From positions 9,153 to 73,152 of the forward strand of contig CAWGVO010000020.1 in assembly GCA_963826055.1 (NCBI GenBank): a stretch of DNA of 64,000 nucleotides, given 5' to 3'. The notes below the pieces were generated by a model. The model worked only from the letters and a program-made list of their open reading frames with translations. It ran no database searches and had not been told where the DNA came from. Each line of letters begins with the position of its first letter. The first letter of the stretch is position 1. This document shows positions 54,901-63,993 of this stretch, one piece after another. Made by a program: the position numbers and the translations under genes. The DNA comes from JBBDMC01 sp963826055. Its GTDB lineage: Bacteria > Pseudomonadota > Alphaproteobacteria > Rhizobiales > Kaistiaceae.

Positions 54901-55374
54901 GCCGACACCTACGGTCCGGTCGAGGTGCTGCCGACGCCGGTGTTCTTCTACGGGCTGCCGGTCGGCCAGGAGATTTTCGTAGAGCTGGAGCAGGGCAAGA
55001 CGCTGGTCTTGCGCAACCAGGCGATGGGCGAGACCGACGAGGAGGGCTTCGCCCGCGTCTTCTTCGAGCTGAACGGCCAGCCGCGCATGGCCAAGGTGCC
55101 CGACCGGCGCCATGGCGCTGCCGGCAAGGCGGCGCGCCGCAAGGCTGAGGAGGGCAACCCCGCCCACGTCGCCGCGCCCATGCCGGGCGTGGTCGCGACG
55201 CTCGCCGTCGCGTCCGGCCAGGCGGTCAAGGCCGGCGACGTCATCCTCTCCATCGAGGCGATGAAGATGGAAACCGCTCTCCACGCCGAGCGCGACGGCA
55301 CCGTTGCCGAGGTCCTCGTCCGCGCCGGCGATCAGATCGACGCCAAGGACCTGCTGGTGGTCTTCGGGGGGTAG
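51931..55374 (+). CDS. pyc: Pyruvate carboxylase
   Basis: 1147 residues, intact, TTG start before PIRKILVANRSEIAIRVFRA. Biotin carboxylase domain (1-450) with MLKASWGGGGRGMRVLSG and FIEVNPRIQVEHTVTEEVTG; carboxyltransferase domain (about 530-800) with TDTTMRDAHQSLLATRMRTH and LFRVFDCLNWVENMRVSMDA; pyruvate carboxylase tetramerisation region; biotinyl domain with the acceptor Lys in SIEAMKMETALHAE. Makes oxaloacetate from pyruvate and bicarbonate in the cytosol to refill the TCA cycle. The absence of any indel over 3.4 kb shows that the frameshifts elsewhere are not evenly spread. Confidence 0.97.
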   Translation: MPIRKILVANRSEIAIRVFRAANELGIATVAVFAEEDKLALHRFKADEAYQIGKGLGPIAAYLDIGEVIRVAREARADAIHPGYGLLSENPDFAAACAEAGIVFIGPSPETMRKLGNKVTARELAESVGVPVMPASEPLPDDVDAAAAVAAEIGYPLMLKASWGGGGRGMRVLSGEEDLRRGLTPARREAKAAFGRDEVYLEKLVERARHVEVQVLADRHGSIVHLFERDCTVQRRHQKVVERAPAPYLDEERRAEICRHAVAIANAAGYAGAGTVEFLQDADTGRFYFIEVNPRIQVEHTVTEEVTGIDIVKAQIRIAEGAAIGDPDCGVPRQGEIRLNGHALQCRITTEDPEQNFIPDYGRITAYRGATGFGIRLDGGTAYSGAVITRFYDPLLEKVTAWAPRPQEAIARMDRALREFRIRGVATNLAFLENVIGHPKFRDASYTTRFIDETPVLFEAISRRDRATKLLTYVADVTVNGHPDTRGRALPPDPAPEIVAPRFNGVPPPGAKQRLDAEGPEAFARWMRAEKRALVTDTTMRDAHQSLLATRMRTHDLVAVAGAYATGLPQLLSLECWGGATFDVAMRFLAEDPWARLAEIRERAPNILLQMLLRGSNAVGYTNYPDNVVRFFVRQAAAAGIDLFRVFDCLNWVENMRVSMDAVVEAGKLCEGAICYTGDILDPDRAKYDLKYYVGLARELEKAGAHIIGIKDMAGLLKPAAATKLIATLRVETGLPIHFHTHDTSGISAASVLAAVEAGADAFDAAIDSMSGLTSQPCLGSLVEALGRTDRDTGLDRQAIRQISFYFEAVRARYRAFESDLRFGASEVYLHEMPGGQFTNLKEQARSLGLEARWHEVARAYADVNMLFGDIVKVTPSSKVVGDLALMMVASDLTPADIIDPDKDIAFPESVVQMMRGDLGQPPGGWPEALQKKVLKGATPVTVRPGSLIPPADLEAERAAAAEKTGGAVDDRALASYLMYPKVYVDFARAADTYGPVEVLPTPVFFYGLPVGQEIFVELEQGKTLVLRNQAMGETDEEGFARVFFELNGQPRMAKVPDRRHGAAGKAARRKAEEGNPAHVAAPMPGVVATLAVASGQAVKAGDVILSIEAMKMETALHAERDGTVAEVLVRAGDQIDAKDLLVVFGG

Positions 55375-55403
55375 AAGTGCAGACTCGCATTGGACACCCC
55401 ACG

Positions 55404-55435
55404 CTGTCATCCTCCGGCTTGACCGGAGGATCGTT
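55404..55435. repeat. Palindromic repeat, left copy beside the GIY-YIG gene
   Basis: 32 bases: CTGTCAT, then the arms CCTCCGG and CCGGAGG around CTTGA, then ATCGTT. An identical 32-base copy lies at 55760-55791 on the other side of the GIY-YIG gene, in direct orientation. Confidence 0.85.
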
Positions 55436-55452
55436 CTCAGTCTCGATGACGG

Positions 55453-55737
55453 GTGACCTACTACGTCTACATCGTGACGAATCGTCCTCGTGGGACGCTT
55501 TACATCGGCGTGACCAACGACATTGCCCGACGCGCATGGGAGCATCGCGAAGGATTGGTCGACGGCTTCACCAAGCGGTACGGCCTCAACCTGCTGGTGC
55601 ATGTCGAAGAGTATCAGGACGTCGGCGAAGCCATCCATCGTGAGAAGCGATTAAAGCACTGGAACCGCGCCTGGAAGATCGCGCTGATCGAAGAGAGCAA
55701 CCCGAACTGGGAAGACTTGTATCAGACGCTTGTTTGA
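55453..55737 (+). CDS. GIY-YIG nuclease-fold protein (UPF0213-like)
   Basis: 94 residues, GTG start. TYYVYIVTNRPRGTLYIGVT contains the YVY..LYIGVT form of the GIY-YIG motif; the catalytic Arg is in NDIARRAWEHREG, and a conserved Glu in HREKRLKHWNR. Single-domain nucleases of this type are short, common and of unclear role. The gene is bracketed by identical 32-base palindromic repeats (18 bases before the start, 23 after the stop), a layout like that of repeat-associated transposase-like genes, so it may act on those repeats (inference). Confidence 0.88.
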   Translation: MTYYVYIVTNRPRGTLYIGVTNDIARRAWEHREGLVDGFTKRYGLNLLVHVEEYQDVGEAIHREKRLKHWNRAWKIALIEESNPNWEDLYQTLV

Positions 55738-55759
55738 GTGGCGCTCTCAACCTAACCAC

Positions 55760-55858
55760 CTGTCATCCTCCGGCTTGACCGGAGGATCGTTGTCAATGGT
55801 CCCAACGCCTTCGGAATGGAAGCGGCGATTGATCCTCTGCTTTCGCAGAGGATGACAG
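55760..55858. repeat. REPIN-like pair of inverted palindromic repeats
   Basis: The 32-base repeat at 55760-55791 is followed 39 bases later by a diverged, inverted copy at 55831-55858 (GATCCTCTGC, TTTC, GCAGAGGATGACAG). Both ends read CTGTCATCCTC outward, i.e. two palindromes in opposite orientation forming a long hairpin. No coding sequence lies between them. Confidence 0.75.
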
Positions 55859-55894
55859 CGGGGATTTCCGCTCACACTTGGCCGGAGATGGTCC

Positions 55895-56146
55895 TCAGTC
55901 GGAGCGTTTCGTCGTCTTCTTGACGCAAATCGGTGTGATGCCGCCGGGGGTCGCCGCGCCTTGGCAATCCCAGTCCGGTCCAAACCCGGCGTTCGTGCTT
56001 TTTTGAGCATCGATCCACCTCGGCGAGGCCTCGAGCCCAAGGACGATCACACCGACGACGACAATCAGGGCCGTCGCGAAAGTGATTCCGGCGACGTCCT
56101 TGCGATCCAGTGTGGCCGCCCAGAGAAGAAGCCTCTGCCAGATCAT
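55895..56146 (-). CDS. Small single-pass membrane protein of unknown function
   Basis: 83 residues from MIWQRLLLWAATLDR (an upstream start at 56221 would add 25 residues). One membrane helix, GITFATALIVVVGVIVLGLE, then a C-terminal domain with the pattern NAGFGPDWDC..PGG..ICVKK. That F-G-P-D-W-x-C ... C-V-K-K ending is familiar from many small rhizobial hypothetical proteins, which supports the gene being real. Function unknown; the two Cys may bind metal or form a disulphide outside the cytoplasm. Confidence 0.6.
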   Translation of the reverse strand: MIWQRLLLWAATLDRKDVAGITFATALIVVVGVIVLGLEASPRWIDAQKSTNAGFGPDWDCQGAATPGGITPICVKKTTKRSD

Positions 56147-56256
56147 ACGAATGTGGCCTGCCTCTATATTTGCAGCGAAGGGGATAAACCCACAAATCGT
56201 TGGGCTAGGATCAGATATCACATGGTTTAACGAAGCCTTGCCGCGGACCGTTTGCG

Positions 56257-56609
56257 CTACCGCTTCTTCGCATTCTTTTTCTTCGGCGGCATGTCGCGAC
56301 GTGCGCCAACGCGGTGTCCAGCCATGCCCGGAGATCGCGGTCGCGTTTGGTACCCTCGGCGGTGACCATGATGTAGCCCGGCGCCGGCCGGCTCATCTCC
56401 ATCATGTGGGTATGCGGTCGGGCGAGTGCGGCGTCGTTGCCGTCCTTGCCCACGCGCACCAGCAACTCGCCGCGCAGCGTGCCGGCAACCATGTTGCCGT
56501 TCAGCATGAAGCAGGTGCCGCCGAACATCTTCTGCTCGGTGACATTCGGGCCGGCGAGCACCGCACGAATGCGCGAGACCAGCTCCGGCTCGGTCGCCGC
56601 TTTCTGCAT
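56257..56609 (-). CDS. TfoX N-terminal domain protein, one probable deletion at the 3' end
   Basis: Corrected length 117 residues. KMFGGTCFMLNGNMVAGTLR is the TfoX signature, followed by LLVRVGKDGNDAALARPHTH. The raw frame ends in a meaningless Arg-rich tail; adding one base near 56292 gives the usual ending LPPKKKNAKKR and TAG at 56257. TfoX-like proteins are named after competence regulators, but short alphaproteobacterial forms have no proven role. Confidence 0.85.
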
Positions 56610-56700
56610 GGGAGGCTCCTTTTTCGGCTCGATCCTAGCAGATTCCCGACGCCACGACGGCCGCGGAGTCTGCTAAGATCGAACGGGGGAGGGCGTTCCA

Positions 56701-57522
56701 ATGCTCGAAAATCTTTCCAATGCCGGCCGCGCGGTGGCGTTTTACGCGCTCGCTCTCGGCCTATCTGTCCTCGTCAGCCTGGCGGCGCCGGTGCTCCGCG
56801 AAGGCGCGCCGATGCTCACCATGTTCACCCCGGCCGCGGCGGTCATCCTGATGATGCTCGTCTTCACCCGCGAGGGGCGCTCGCGCCGCGGGTGGATATC
56901 GCTGGGGCTCGGCAACGCCGGCTGGCGCGGCTGGCCGCTCGCCATCCTCGCGCCGATTGTTCTGCTCGGGGCGTCGTATGCGATCCTGTGGGCGACGCCC
57001 TACGCTGACTATCAGGCGCTTGCCGACCCCCGTCCGTTGCCGGCGTTGGTCGTCAGATCCCTGATCGGCCTTCTGATCGGCGTCGTGCTGGCCTTCGGCG
57101 AAGAGATCGGCTGGCGCGGCTACATGCTGCCGCGACTGGTGTCATTCGGCGCCGTGCCGGCGATGCTCATCGTCGGCTTCCTGCACGGCGTCTGGCATAT
57201 GCCGCTCATTTTCCTGACGCCCTACTACCACGCTGAGGGCAATCTCATGATCGTCGTGCCGCTGTTCCTCGTCACGCTCAGCCTTGGCGGTATGTTCTTC
57301 GGCTATCTGCGCATCGTCACGGGGAGCGTGTGGCCGGTCGCCATCGCCCACGCGGTCCACAACGACGTCTGGGAGTCGTTGGCACGGCGCACCACCGGAC
57401 CGTCGCCGGAGATGATCGAGTACCTCGGTGGAGAGAGCGGCGTCATCGAGATCGCCGGCCTTGCGGTGCTCGCCGCCGCGCTGGCGTGGCTGCTGCGCGG
57501 ACGCGGGGCCGCGGCGGCGTGA
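56701..57522 (+). CDS. CPBP-family intramembrane metalloprotease
   Basis: 273 residues, about eight membrane helices. The three catalytic motifs are present: glutamate pair in AFGEEIGWRGYMLPRLVSFG, His in FLHGVWHMPLIFL, and AHAVHND. CAAX-prenyl-protease-related proteins cleave substrates inside the membrane or act in self-immunity to peptides; no target is suggested by the neighbours. Confidence 0.92.
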   Translation: MLENLSNAGRAVAFYALALGLSVLVSLAAPVLREGAPMLTMFTPAAAVILMMLVFTREGRSRRGWISLGLGNAGWRGWPLAILAPIVLLGASYAILWATPYADYQALADPRPLPALVVRSLIGLLIGVVLAFGEEIGWRGYMLPRLVSFGAVPAMLIVGFLHGVWHMPLIFLTPYYHAEGNLMIVVPLFLVTLSLGGMFFGYLRIVTGSVWPVAIAHAVHNDVWESLARRTTGPSPEMIEYLGGESGVIEIAGLAVLAAALAWLLRGRGAAAA

Positions 57523-57525
57523 GCT

Positions 57526-58434
57526 TCAGTCAGTCACCACTCGCACGCGGTTCCCTGCCGGGTCGCGTGTCTCGATGCCGCCGTCGGCATTGCTGACCGG
57601 CGCACCGGCCGCCTCCAGTCGCTTGCGCATCGCGGCGAGGTCGCCGGCCGACGGCACCACGATGGTGAACCACCTCAGTCCCGCCGATCCCGCCGGAGCC
57701 TGCGGCGCGCCGACGCCCGCCCAGGTGTTGAACGCGATGATGTGCGGCGGGTAGTCCATGGTCACGTCGCCCATGCCGATGCGCCCCGCCAGCATCAGCC
57801 GGCGGAAGCCGATCACGCGCGAATAAAACTCCATCGCCGCGTCGAGGTCGGCGACGTGCACGTGGACGTGGCCGATGCGGGTGCCAGCCGGCAGCGGCGC
57901 GGAGAGATCGTCGCCGGCGGGAAGCTCGCCGAGCAGCCCGCGCACGTCGATCGGGTCGCGGCCGGAGGTACGCCGCCCGTCGGTGGTGATGCCGAAGTAG
58001 TCGTTGCCGTCGCTGGTGAGCTTGCCGCGCCACGGTGTCTCGAAGGTCATCTCGATCCCGTTGCCGTCGGGGTCCCAGAGGTACACCGCCTCGGAGACGA
58101 GATGATCGGTGGGTGAGTTGTAGTATCGCGCGCCGATCAGTCGGGCGGTGACGCGGGCGAGGTCCTTGCGCGTCGGTACGTGGATTGCGACGTGGTAGAG
58201 GCCGCTGGTGTTCTTGACCACCGGCCGTTCAGCGCCCGGATGAAGCGCGATCAGCGTCTTGCCGCCGGCGCCAAGCCGGATCGTGTCGCCGTCGCGGCCG
58301 ATCTCGCTCAGGCCGACGAGGTCGCGCCAGACGGCGAGCGCCCGTTCGGCGTCGGTGACGGCGATGTGCACCGGCCCGAGGCGGGTCTCGGCAGCAACGA
58401 CGGCAGGGGCGGGGGCGGCTTCGGTGAGGGTCAA
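57526..58434 (-). CDS. Two-domain VOC protein (ring-cleavage dioxygenase-like)
   Basis: 302 residues. Two pairs of modules: LGPVHIAVTDAERALAVWRD and LYHVAIHVPTRKDLARVTAR with metal-type Glu in GNGIEMTFETPW, then IGHVHVHVADLDAAMEFYSR and its partner. His/Glu ligands are arranged as in catechol 2,3-dioxygenase relatives (YwbC type), likely Fe or Mn. TTG start at 58434 was preferred because AAGGAG precedes it by 8 bases; an in-frame TTG at 58464 would overlap the extensin-like gene. Confidence 0.82.
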   Translation of the reverse strand: MTLTEAAPAPAVVAAETRLGPVHIAVTDAERALAVWRDLVGLSEIGRDGDTIRLGAGGKTLIALHPGAERPVVKNTSGLYHVAIHVPTRKDLARVTARLIGARYYNSPTDHLVSEAVYLWDPDGNGIEMTFETPWRGKLTSDGNDYFGITTDGRRTSGRDPIDVRGLLGELPAGDDLSAPLPAGTRIGHVHVHVADLDAAMEFYSRVIGFRRLMLAGRIGMGDVTMDYPPHIIAFNTWAGVGAPQAPAGSAGLRWFTIVVPSAGDLAAMRKRLEAAGAPVSNADGGIETRDPAGNRVRVVTD

Positions 58435-58454
58435 GGCAACGGCTCCTTGCGAAA

Positions 58455-59414
58455 CTATTCGCAATAAGTGCTGCCGTTTCGCCGCGGTTCAAGGTCCAGG
58501 TGGAAATGGTCGGTGTGGAATTCGTCGGAGCCGGGTCCCAGCACGGTCTTGAACGGGCCGCAGGCGGAGGTCCTCACTGCCGCCAGAAAGTCGCCGTCGG
58601 CGTCGTCGCTGCCCCAGCCCGATTTCACGTCGATCCAGCGCCCATCAACGCGGAAAGCCGAAATGTCGATCGCCCGGCCAAAGGCGTGCTCGCTTATTTT
58701 GGCGCCGGGGATGCTGTCGCGGGTGCGGCAGGCGTAGGAGGCTGCCACCCGGATGCCGTCCACCTTGCCGCCGAGAATCGCGCGCGCCTTGGCCTGAACC
58801 GTGCCGTCGAACCAGGTGGCGAGCGTCTCGGCGAGGTCGCAGCCGATGATCGCCTTGGTCGAGAAGTCGATGGCGCCGTTGCCGAGAGAGGCGACGGCCA
58901 CGGGCGTGGCGATGCCGCACTCGTCCTCCGAGATCGGCGCAAGCGTGGTCGCCCCGACGCCGAGGTGGGCGAGGCTCACCCGGCAGGCGGATTGAGCGGC
59001 CGATGCGAGCGGCAGGGGGTCTGCCGGCAACGCGGCCACCTTGGGTGCCGGGCGGGGCGTGGGTGGCATAATCGCGGGCGACTGCGTCGAGGGCGCCGGC
59101 GTGTCCGCGGGCAGGGCGCCGAGATCCGGCACGGGATGTGGCGTCGCGTCGACCGCCGGTTCGCTCACCGGAGCGTAGCCGAGGACCGGGGTCGGTTGAT
59201 CGTCCCCCGGCCGCAGGTGTGGCATCGGCACGTCGAGCAGATCGGTCTCGGCCGGCGTTTTCGGCGCCGGTTTCGTCATCGGCCGGAAGACCGAGGCGAA
59301 GGCATCGACCGAAGGACGGAACAGGCGGCGCATGAGATCGGCCGGCAAGTCCTGCGCCGCCGCGCCGCCCGCGACGACGGTGAAGGCAATCGCTACCGCC
59401 GCAACCCGTCGCAT
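58455..59414 (-). CDS. Extensin-like family secreted protein (peptidase M15-like fold)
   Basis: 319 residues: signal peptide MRRVAAVAIAFTVVAGGAAA, a Pro-rich linker of about 100 residues (PAPKTPAETDLLDVPMPHLR onward), then an extensin-like C-terminal domain with YACRTRDSIPGAKISEHAFG, RAIDISAFRVDGRW and TDHFHLDLEP. The His-Asp-His arrangement is that of D-Ala-D-Ala carboxypeptidase-type zinc enzymes; most likely a periplasmic cell-wall peptidase or binding protein. The Pro-rich part suits spanning the periplasm. Confidence 0.88.
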   Translation of the reverse strand: MRRVAAVAIAFTVVAGGAAAQDLPADLMRRLFRPSVDAFASVFRPMTKPAPKTPAETDLLDVPMPHLRPGDDQPTPVLGYAPVSEPAVDATPHPVPDLGALPADTPAPSTQSPAIMPPTPRPAPKVAALPADPLPLASAAQSACRVSLAHLGVGATTLAPISEDECGIATPVAVASLGNGAIDFSTKAIIGCDLAETLATWFDGTVQAKARAILGGKVDGIRVAASYACRTRDSIPGAKISEHAFGRAIDISAFRVDGRWIDVKSGWGSDDADGDFLAAVRTSACGPFKTVLGPGSDEFHTDHFHLDLEPRRNGSTYCE

Positions 59415-59533
59415 CCGCCCCCGCCTGGGTTTGCGATCGCCGCGCGGCGATCCAAGCGGGAATCGAAGCAGCAGATTGTGACCTTTTCAAGCGCGGCGCG
59501 CCGGTTTTGCACCGTGCCGGCGCCCGCGCCACC

Positions 59534-60067
59534 TCAATCGGCGGATGGCAGCTCCGCGATCGCCATCTCAAGCAGCCTGAGCGCCCGCTCGTCGAAGCAG
59601 CAGAAGACAACTCTTTCAAGCGTGCCGGGCTTTGTTCGCGTCTCCTCCGCGACCGTGGTCACCGCGATCCTCGCCGCCCGATCGGGCGGGAAGCCATAGG
59701 CGCCGGTGGAAATCGAGGGGAAAGCGATCGTCTTCAAGTGGTGCTCGCGGGCGAGTTCCAGCGACCGGCGATAGCAGGAGGCGAGCGCCCCGTCCTCCTG
59801 CGCCTCGCCGCCGCGCCACACCGGCCCGACGGCGTGGATCACGTGGCGCGCCTTCAGGCGGTAACCCCTTGTGATTTTGGCGTCACCGGTCTCGCAGCCG
59901 CCGAGCGTGCGGCACTCCTCGAGGAGGTCCGGGCCGGCGGCGCGATGGATGGCGCCGTCGACCCCGCCGCCACCGAGGAGCGAGCGGTTGGCGGCGTTGA
60001 CGATGGCGTCGACGTCGAGCGTCGTGATGTCGGCGCGGATCGCTTCGAGAACGGGCGGGGTCATCAT
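59534..60067 (-). CDS. Macro domain ADP-ribosyl hydrolase (MacroD/YmdB type)
   Basis: 177 residues. DVDAIVNAANRSLLGGGGVD, GAIHRAAGPDLLEECRTLGG and IAFPSISTGAYGFPPDRAAR give the ADP-ribose-binding loops with the catalytic Asn/Asp and Gly-rich turn of MacroD-type enzymes, which remove ADP-ribose from acidic residues or O-acetyl-ADP-ribose. Single-domain, cytosolic. A second Met at codon 2 is an equal start. Confidence 0.93.
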   Translation of the reverse strand: MMTPPVLEAIRADITTLDVDAIVNAANRSLLGGGGVDGAIHRAAGPDLLEECRTLGGCETGDAKITRGYRLKARHVIHAVGPVWRGGEAQEDGALASCYRRSLELAREHHLKTIAFPSISTGAYGFPPDRAARIAVTTVAEETRTKPGTLERVVFCCFDERALRLLEMAIAELPSAD

Positions 60068-60104
60068 GGTGGCCGGTGTGGAGCGGGCGTGGGGACCGTA
60101 TGCC

Positions 60105-61187
60105 TCACATGAACTCGCCCCGCAAATCGAGCGTGGCGCGCTCGCCGATGGCGTCGAAGTTCTCCTTCAGCCACGCCTTTGCCGCCTGGTGGCCGGCGGC
60201 GTGCAGTTCGCGGAAGAAGTGCCACGAGGTGTCGAGCTTCGAAGCCGCGGTGTAGGCGGCCAGCGCCTTGCCGGCGTCGATGCGGTGGAGGCGGTTGCGG
60301 CGGTAGCGGCCGGGGTCGAGGCGGTGCTCGTCGATCAGGCGGTTGACGAAGTCGATGGCGCGGAACTCGCGCAGCAGCGAGGCGTTGAAGGTGATCTCGC
60401 TCACCCGTTCGGTGATCTCTGTGGCCGTGCGGGGCACCTCCTCGCGGCGCAGCGGATTGACCTGGACGATGACGATGTCTTCCGAGCGGGTCTCGGCGAA
60501 GAAGGGAAAGAGGGCCGGGTTGCCCGAGTAGCCGCCGTCCCAGTAGGCCTCGCCGTCGATCTCCACCGCCTGGAACAGATAGGGCAGGCATGCGGAGGCC
60601 ATCACTGCGTCGGCGGTGATCTCGCTGCCGGTGAACACCTTGATCTTGCCGGTGTGGACGTTGGTGGCGGAGATGAACAGCTTCAGGCCGTCGTTGGCGC
60701 GCACGCGCTCGAAGTCGATCAGCCGGTCGACGAGATCGCGCAGCGGGTTGATGTTGAGCGGGTTGGTCCGGTAGGGCGAGGTGAGGCTGGCGAACTGTTC
60801 GAAATAGGAGAACGGCGACAGGTTCGGCAGATGCCAGAAGCCCATCAGGGTCTGGACGATCTCGCTGGCGGCGCCGACGCCGCCGCCCTCGCGGCTGACC
60901 CGTCGCCAGAAGGCGCCGAGGCGGTGGCGGGCGCCCTCGGCGCCGCCGCGCGTCAGCCCGTCGGCGAGCACCACCGCGTTCATGGCGCCGGCCGAGGTGC
61001 CGGAGATCGCCTCGATGTCGAGGCGCGGGTCGGCGAGAAGCGCGTCGAGCACGCCCCAGGTGAAGGCCCCGTGGGCGCCGCCGCCCTGGAGCGCCAGGTT
61101 GACCGTCTTGACGCCGGTGCGCGGGCCGGCGCCTCCGCGCACCCGGTCGGTGATGGCGCGCACGGTGCGGCGCGCCGTGACGCTCAC
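60105..61187 (-). CDS. Patatin-like phospholipase
   Basis: 360 residues, GTG start overlapping the dehydrogenase stop (GTGA). Oxyanion loop LALQGGGAHGAFTWGVLDAL, nucleophile GTSAGAMNAVVLADG, and catalytic Asp in YWDGGYSGNPALFPFF: the complete Ser-Asp dyad. The C-terminal RDLVDRLIDFERVRANDGLK and FFRELHAAGHQAAKAW match the group linked to poly-3-hydroxybutyrate metabolism. Coupled to 3-hydroxybutyrate dehydrogenase, which supports a role in lipid or PHB turnover. Confidence 0.92.
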   Translation of the reverse strand: MSVTARRTVRAITDRVRGGAGPRTGVKTVNLALQGGGAHGAFTWGVLDALLADPRLDIEAISGTSAGAMNAVVLADGLTRGGAEGARHRLGAFWRRVSREGGGVGAASEIVQTLMGFWHLPNLSPFSYFEQFASLTSPYRTNPLNINPLRDLVDRLIDFERVRANDGLKLFISATNVHTGKIKVFTGSEITADAVMASACLPYLFQAVEIDGEAYWDGGYSGNPALFPFFAETRSEDIVIVQVNPLRREEVPRTATEITERVSEITFNASLLREFRAIDFVNRLIDEHRLDPGRYRRNRLHRIDAGKALAAYTAASKLDTSWHFFRELHAAGHQAAKAWLKENFDAIGERATLDLRGEFM

Positions 61188-61966
61188 GCCGCCGTCCAGC
61201 CGCCGTCCATGGGCAGCATGGCGCCGGTGATCTGGCTCGCCGCGTCGGAGCAGAGGAACACGGCGAGCGCGGCCACCTGGTCGATGGTGATGAACTGCTT
61301 GGTCGGCTGGGCGTAGAGGATGACGTCGCGCTTGACCTGCTCCTCGGTCATGTGGCGCGCCTTCATGGTGTCGGGGATCTGCTTCTCCACCAGCGGCGTC
61401 CACACGTAGCCGGGGCAGATCGAGTTGATGGTGATGCCGGCCTCCGCCGTCTCCAGCGCCACCACCTTGGTGAGGCCGGCGAGGCCATGCTTGGCGGCGA
61501 CGTAGGCGACCTTGTAGGGCGAGGCGACCAGTGCATGGGCGCTGGCGGTGTTGACGATGCGGCCCCAGCCCTTCGCCTTCATCTTCGGCAGCGCGGCGCG
61601 GATGGTGTGGAAGGCCGACGACAGGATGATGGCAAGGATGGCGTTCCACTTCTCGATCGGGAACTCCTCGATCGGCGCCACGTACTGGATGCCGGCGTTG
61701 TTGCAGAGCACGTCGATGGCGCCGAATTCCTTCTCGGCGTCGGCGACCATCTGGGCGATCTCGTCCGGTCTGGTCATGTCGGCCGGCGAATAGGTGACGG
61801 TGACGCCGTGGTCTTTGGCGAGGCCGGCGCGGATTGTCTCGATCTCCTTGGCGTCGCCGAAGCCGTTGAGGACGACGTTGGCGCCTTCCCTGGCCATGGC
61901 GGTGGCGAGCCCGAGACCGATGCCGGAGGTCGATCCGGTAACGAGGGCGGTTTTCCCTTTGAGCAT
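61184..61966 (-). CDS. bdhA: 3-Hydroxybutyrate dehydrogenase (SDR)
   Basis: 260 residues from MLKGKTALVTGSTSGIGLGL. NAD-binding GSTSGIG, NNAG in VLCNNAGIQYVAPIEEF, and the catalytic Ser/Tyr/Lys (NTASAHALVASPYKVAYVAA). ITINSICPGYVWTPLVEKQI is typical of 3-hydroxybutyrate dehydrogenases. Converts 3-hydroxybutyrate to acetoacetate in PHB or ketone-body use. Patatin gene is coupled downstream. GAGG lies upstream of the ATG. Confidence 0.93.
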   Translation of the reverse strand: MLKGKTALVTGSTSGIGLGLATAMAREGANVVLNGFGDAKEIETIRAGLAKDHGVTVTYSPADMTRPDEIAQMVADAEKEFGAIDVLCNNAGIQYVAPIEEFPIEKWNAILAIILSSAFHTIRAALPKMKAKGWGRIVNTASAHALVASPYKVAYVAAKHGLAGLTKVVALETAEAGITINSICPGYVWTPLVEKQIPDTMKARHMTEEQVKRDVILYAQPTKQFITIDQVAALAVFLCSDAASQITGAMLPMDGGWTAA

Positions 61967-62076
61967 GATGATGACCTCATATTTACCAGCCGGGTGCCTA
62001 TATACTGCACTGCAACAAGGTTGCCACGCGGTTGTGGCATTTCGTACCGCCCGACCCGGTGTTAGAAGAGCGCCCG

Positions 62077-62571
62077 ATGGCAAGCATCAGCCCCGTCCTG
62101 GAGCATCGCGAGCACGACCATGGGCGCTGCGCCGCGCTGGCGCTCGGCCATGCGGAGGAGATTTGCGCCCGCGAGGGGCTGCGCTTCACGCCGCAGCGCC
62201 GGCAGGTGCTGGAGGCGCTGCTGCTCTCCCACGTGCCGGCCTCCGCCTACGACGTCATCGACCGGCTGGCGGAGGGCGACGGTCACCGCCCGGCGCCGAT
62301 CTCGGTCTACCGCGCGCTCGATTTCCTGGTGGAGCACAACCTCGCCCACCGCATCGAATCGAAGAACGCCTACGTCGCCTGCGACCGCGGCGACGATTGC
62401 GAGCCGGGCGCCACGCTCTTCCTCATCTGCGACAACTGCGGGGCAGCCGGCGAAGCCACCTCCGAGGCGCTCGGCCGCCTGGTCAGCGCCGAGACCCGGG
62501 CGCGCGATTTCCTGCCGCGCCTCAACGTGCTGGAAGTGCGCGGCCTCTGCGCCCGCTGCCGGAAGGCGTGA
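62077..62571 (+). CDS. Fur-family transcriptional regulator, Zur-like
   Basis: 164 residues. Helix-turn-helix region EGLRFTPQRRQVLEALLLSH and PISVYRALDFLVEHNLAHRI, then metal-binding His/Cys: EHREHDHGRC at the N-terminus, ICDNCGAAGE and LCARCRKA. The CxxC pair near the end and the His-rich start favour zinc sensing (Zur), but Fur-family specificity cannot be fixed by eye. Divergent from bdhA across a 110-base gap with a short inverted repeat GCAAC-AAG-GTTGC. Confidence 0.85.
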   Translation: MASISPVLEHREHDHGRCAALALGHAEEICAREGLRFTPQRRQVLEALLLSHVPASAYDVIDRLAEGDGHRPAPISVYRALDFLVEHNLAHRIESKNAYVACDRGDDCEPGATLFLICDNCGAAGEATSEALGRLVSAETRARDFLPRLNVLEVRGLCARCRKA

Positions 62572-62601
62572 TGATGGAACCGACGATGCAGGATGGGACG
62601 C

Positions 62602-62720
62602 ACCTCCCCCTGGAGGGGGGAGGTCGATCCGCGCAGCGGATCGGGAGGGGGTGGAATCTTCCTCACCTTCGCCACCCCACCCCGCGCCTTTGGCGCGACC
62701 CTCCCCCTCCAGGGGAGGGT
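62602..62720. repeat. Composite palindromic intergenic repeat
   Basis: Between the Fur-family gene and ispG: ACCTCCCCC-TGGA-GGGGGGAGGT, a perfect hairpin GATCCGC-GCA-GCGGATC, a second small hairpin GCGCC-TTT-GGCGC and ACCCTCCCCCTCCAGGGGAGGGT. This is the layout of the mosaic intergenic repeats found in many copies in alphaproteobacterial genomes. It replaces any promoter that ispG might have had within 20 bases of its start. Confidence 0.7.
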
Positions 62721-62737
62721 GGAAGGGAGCGGCATCC

Positions 62738-63993
<1,256 letters not shown>

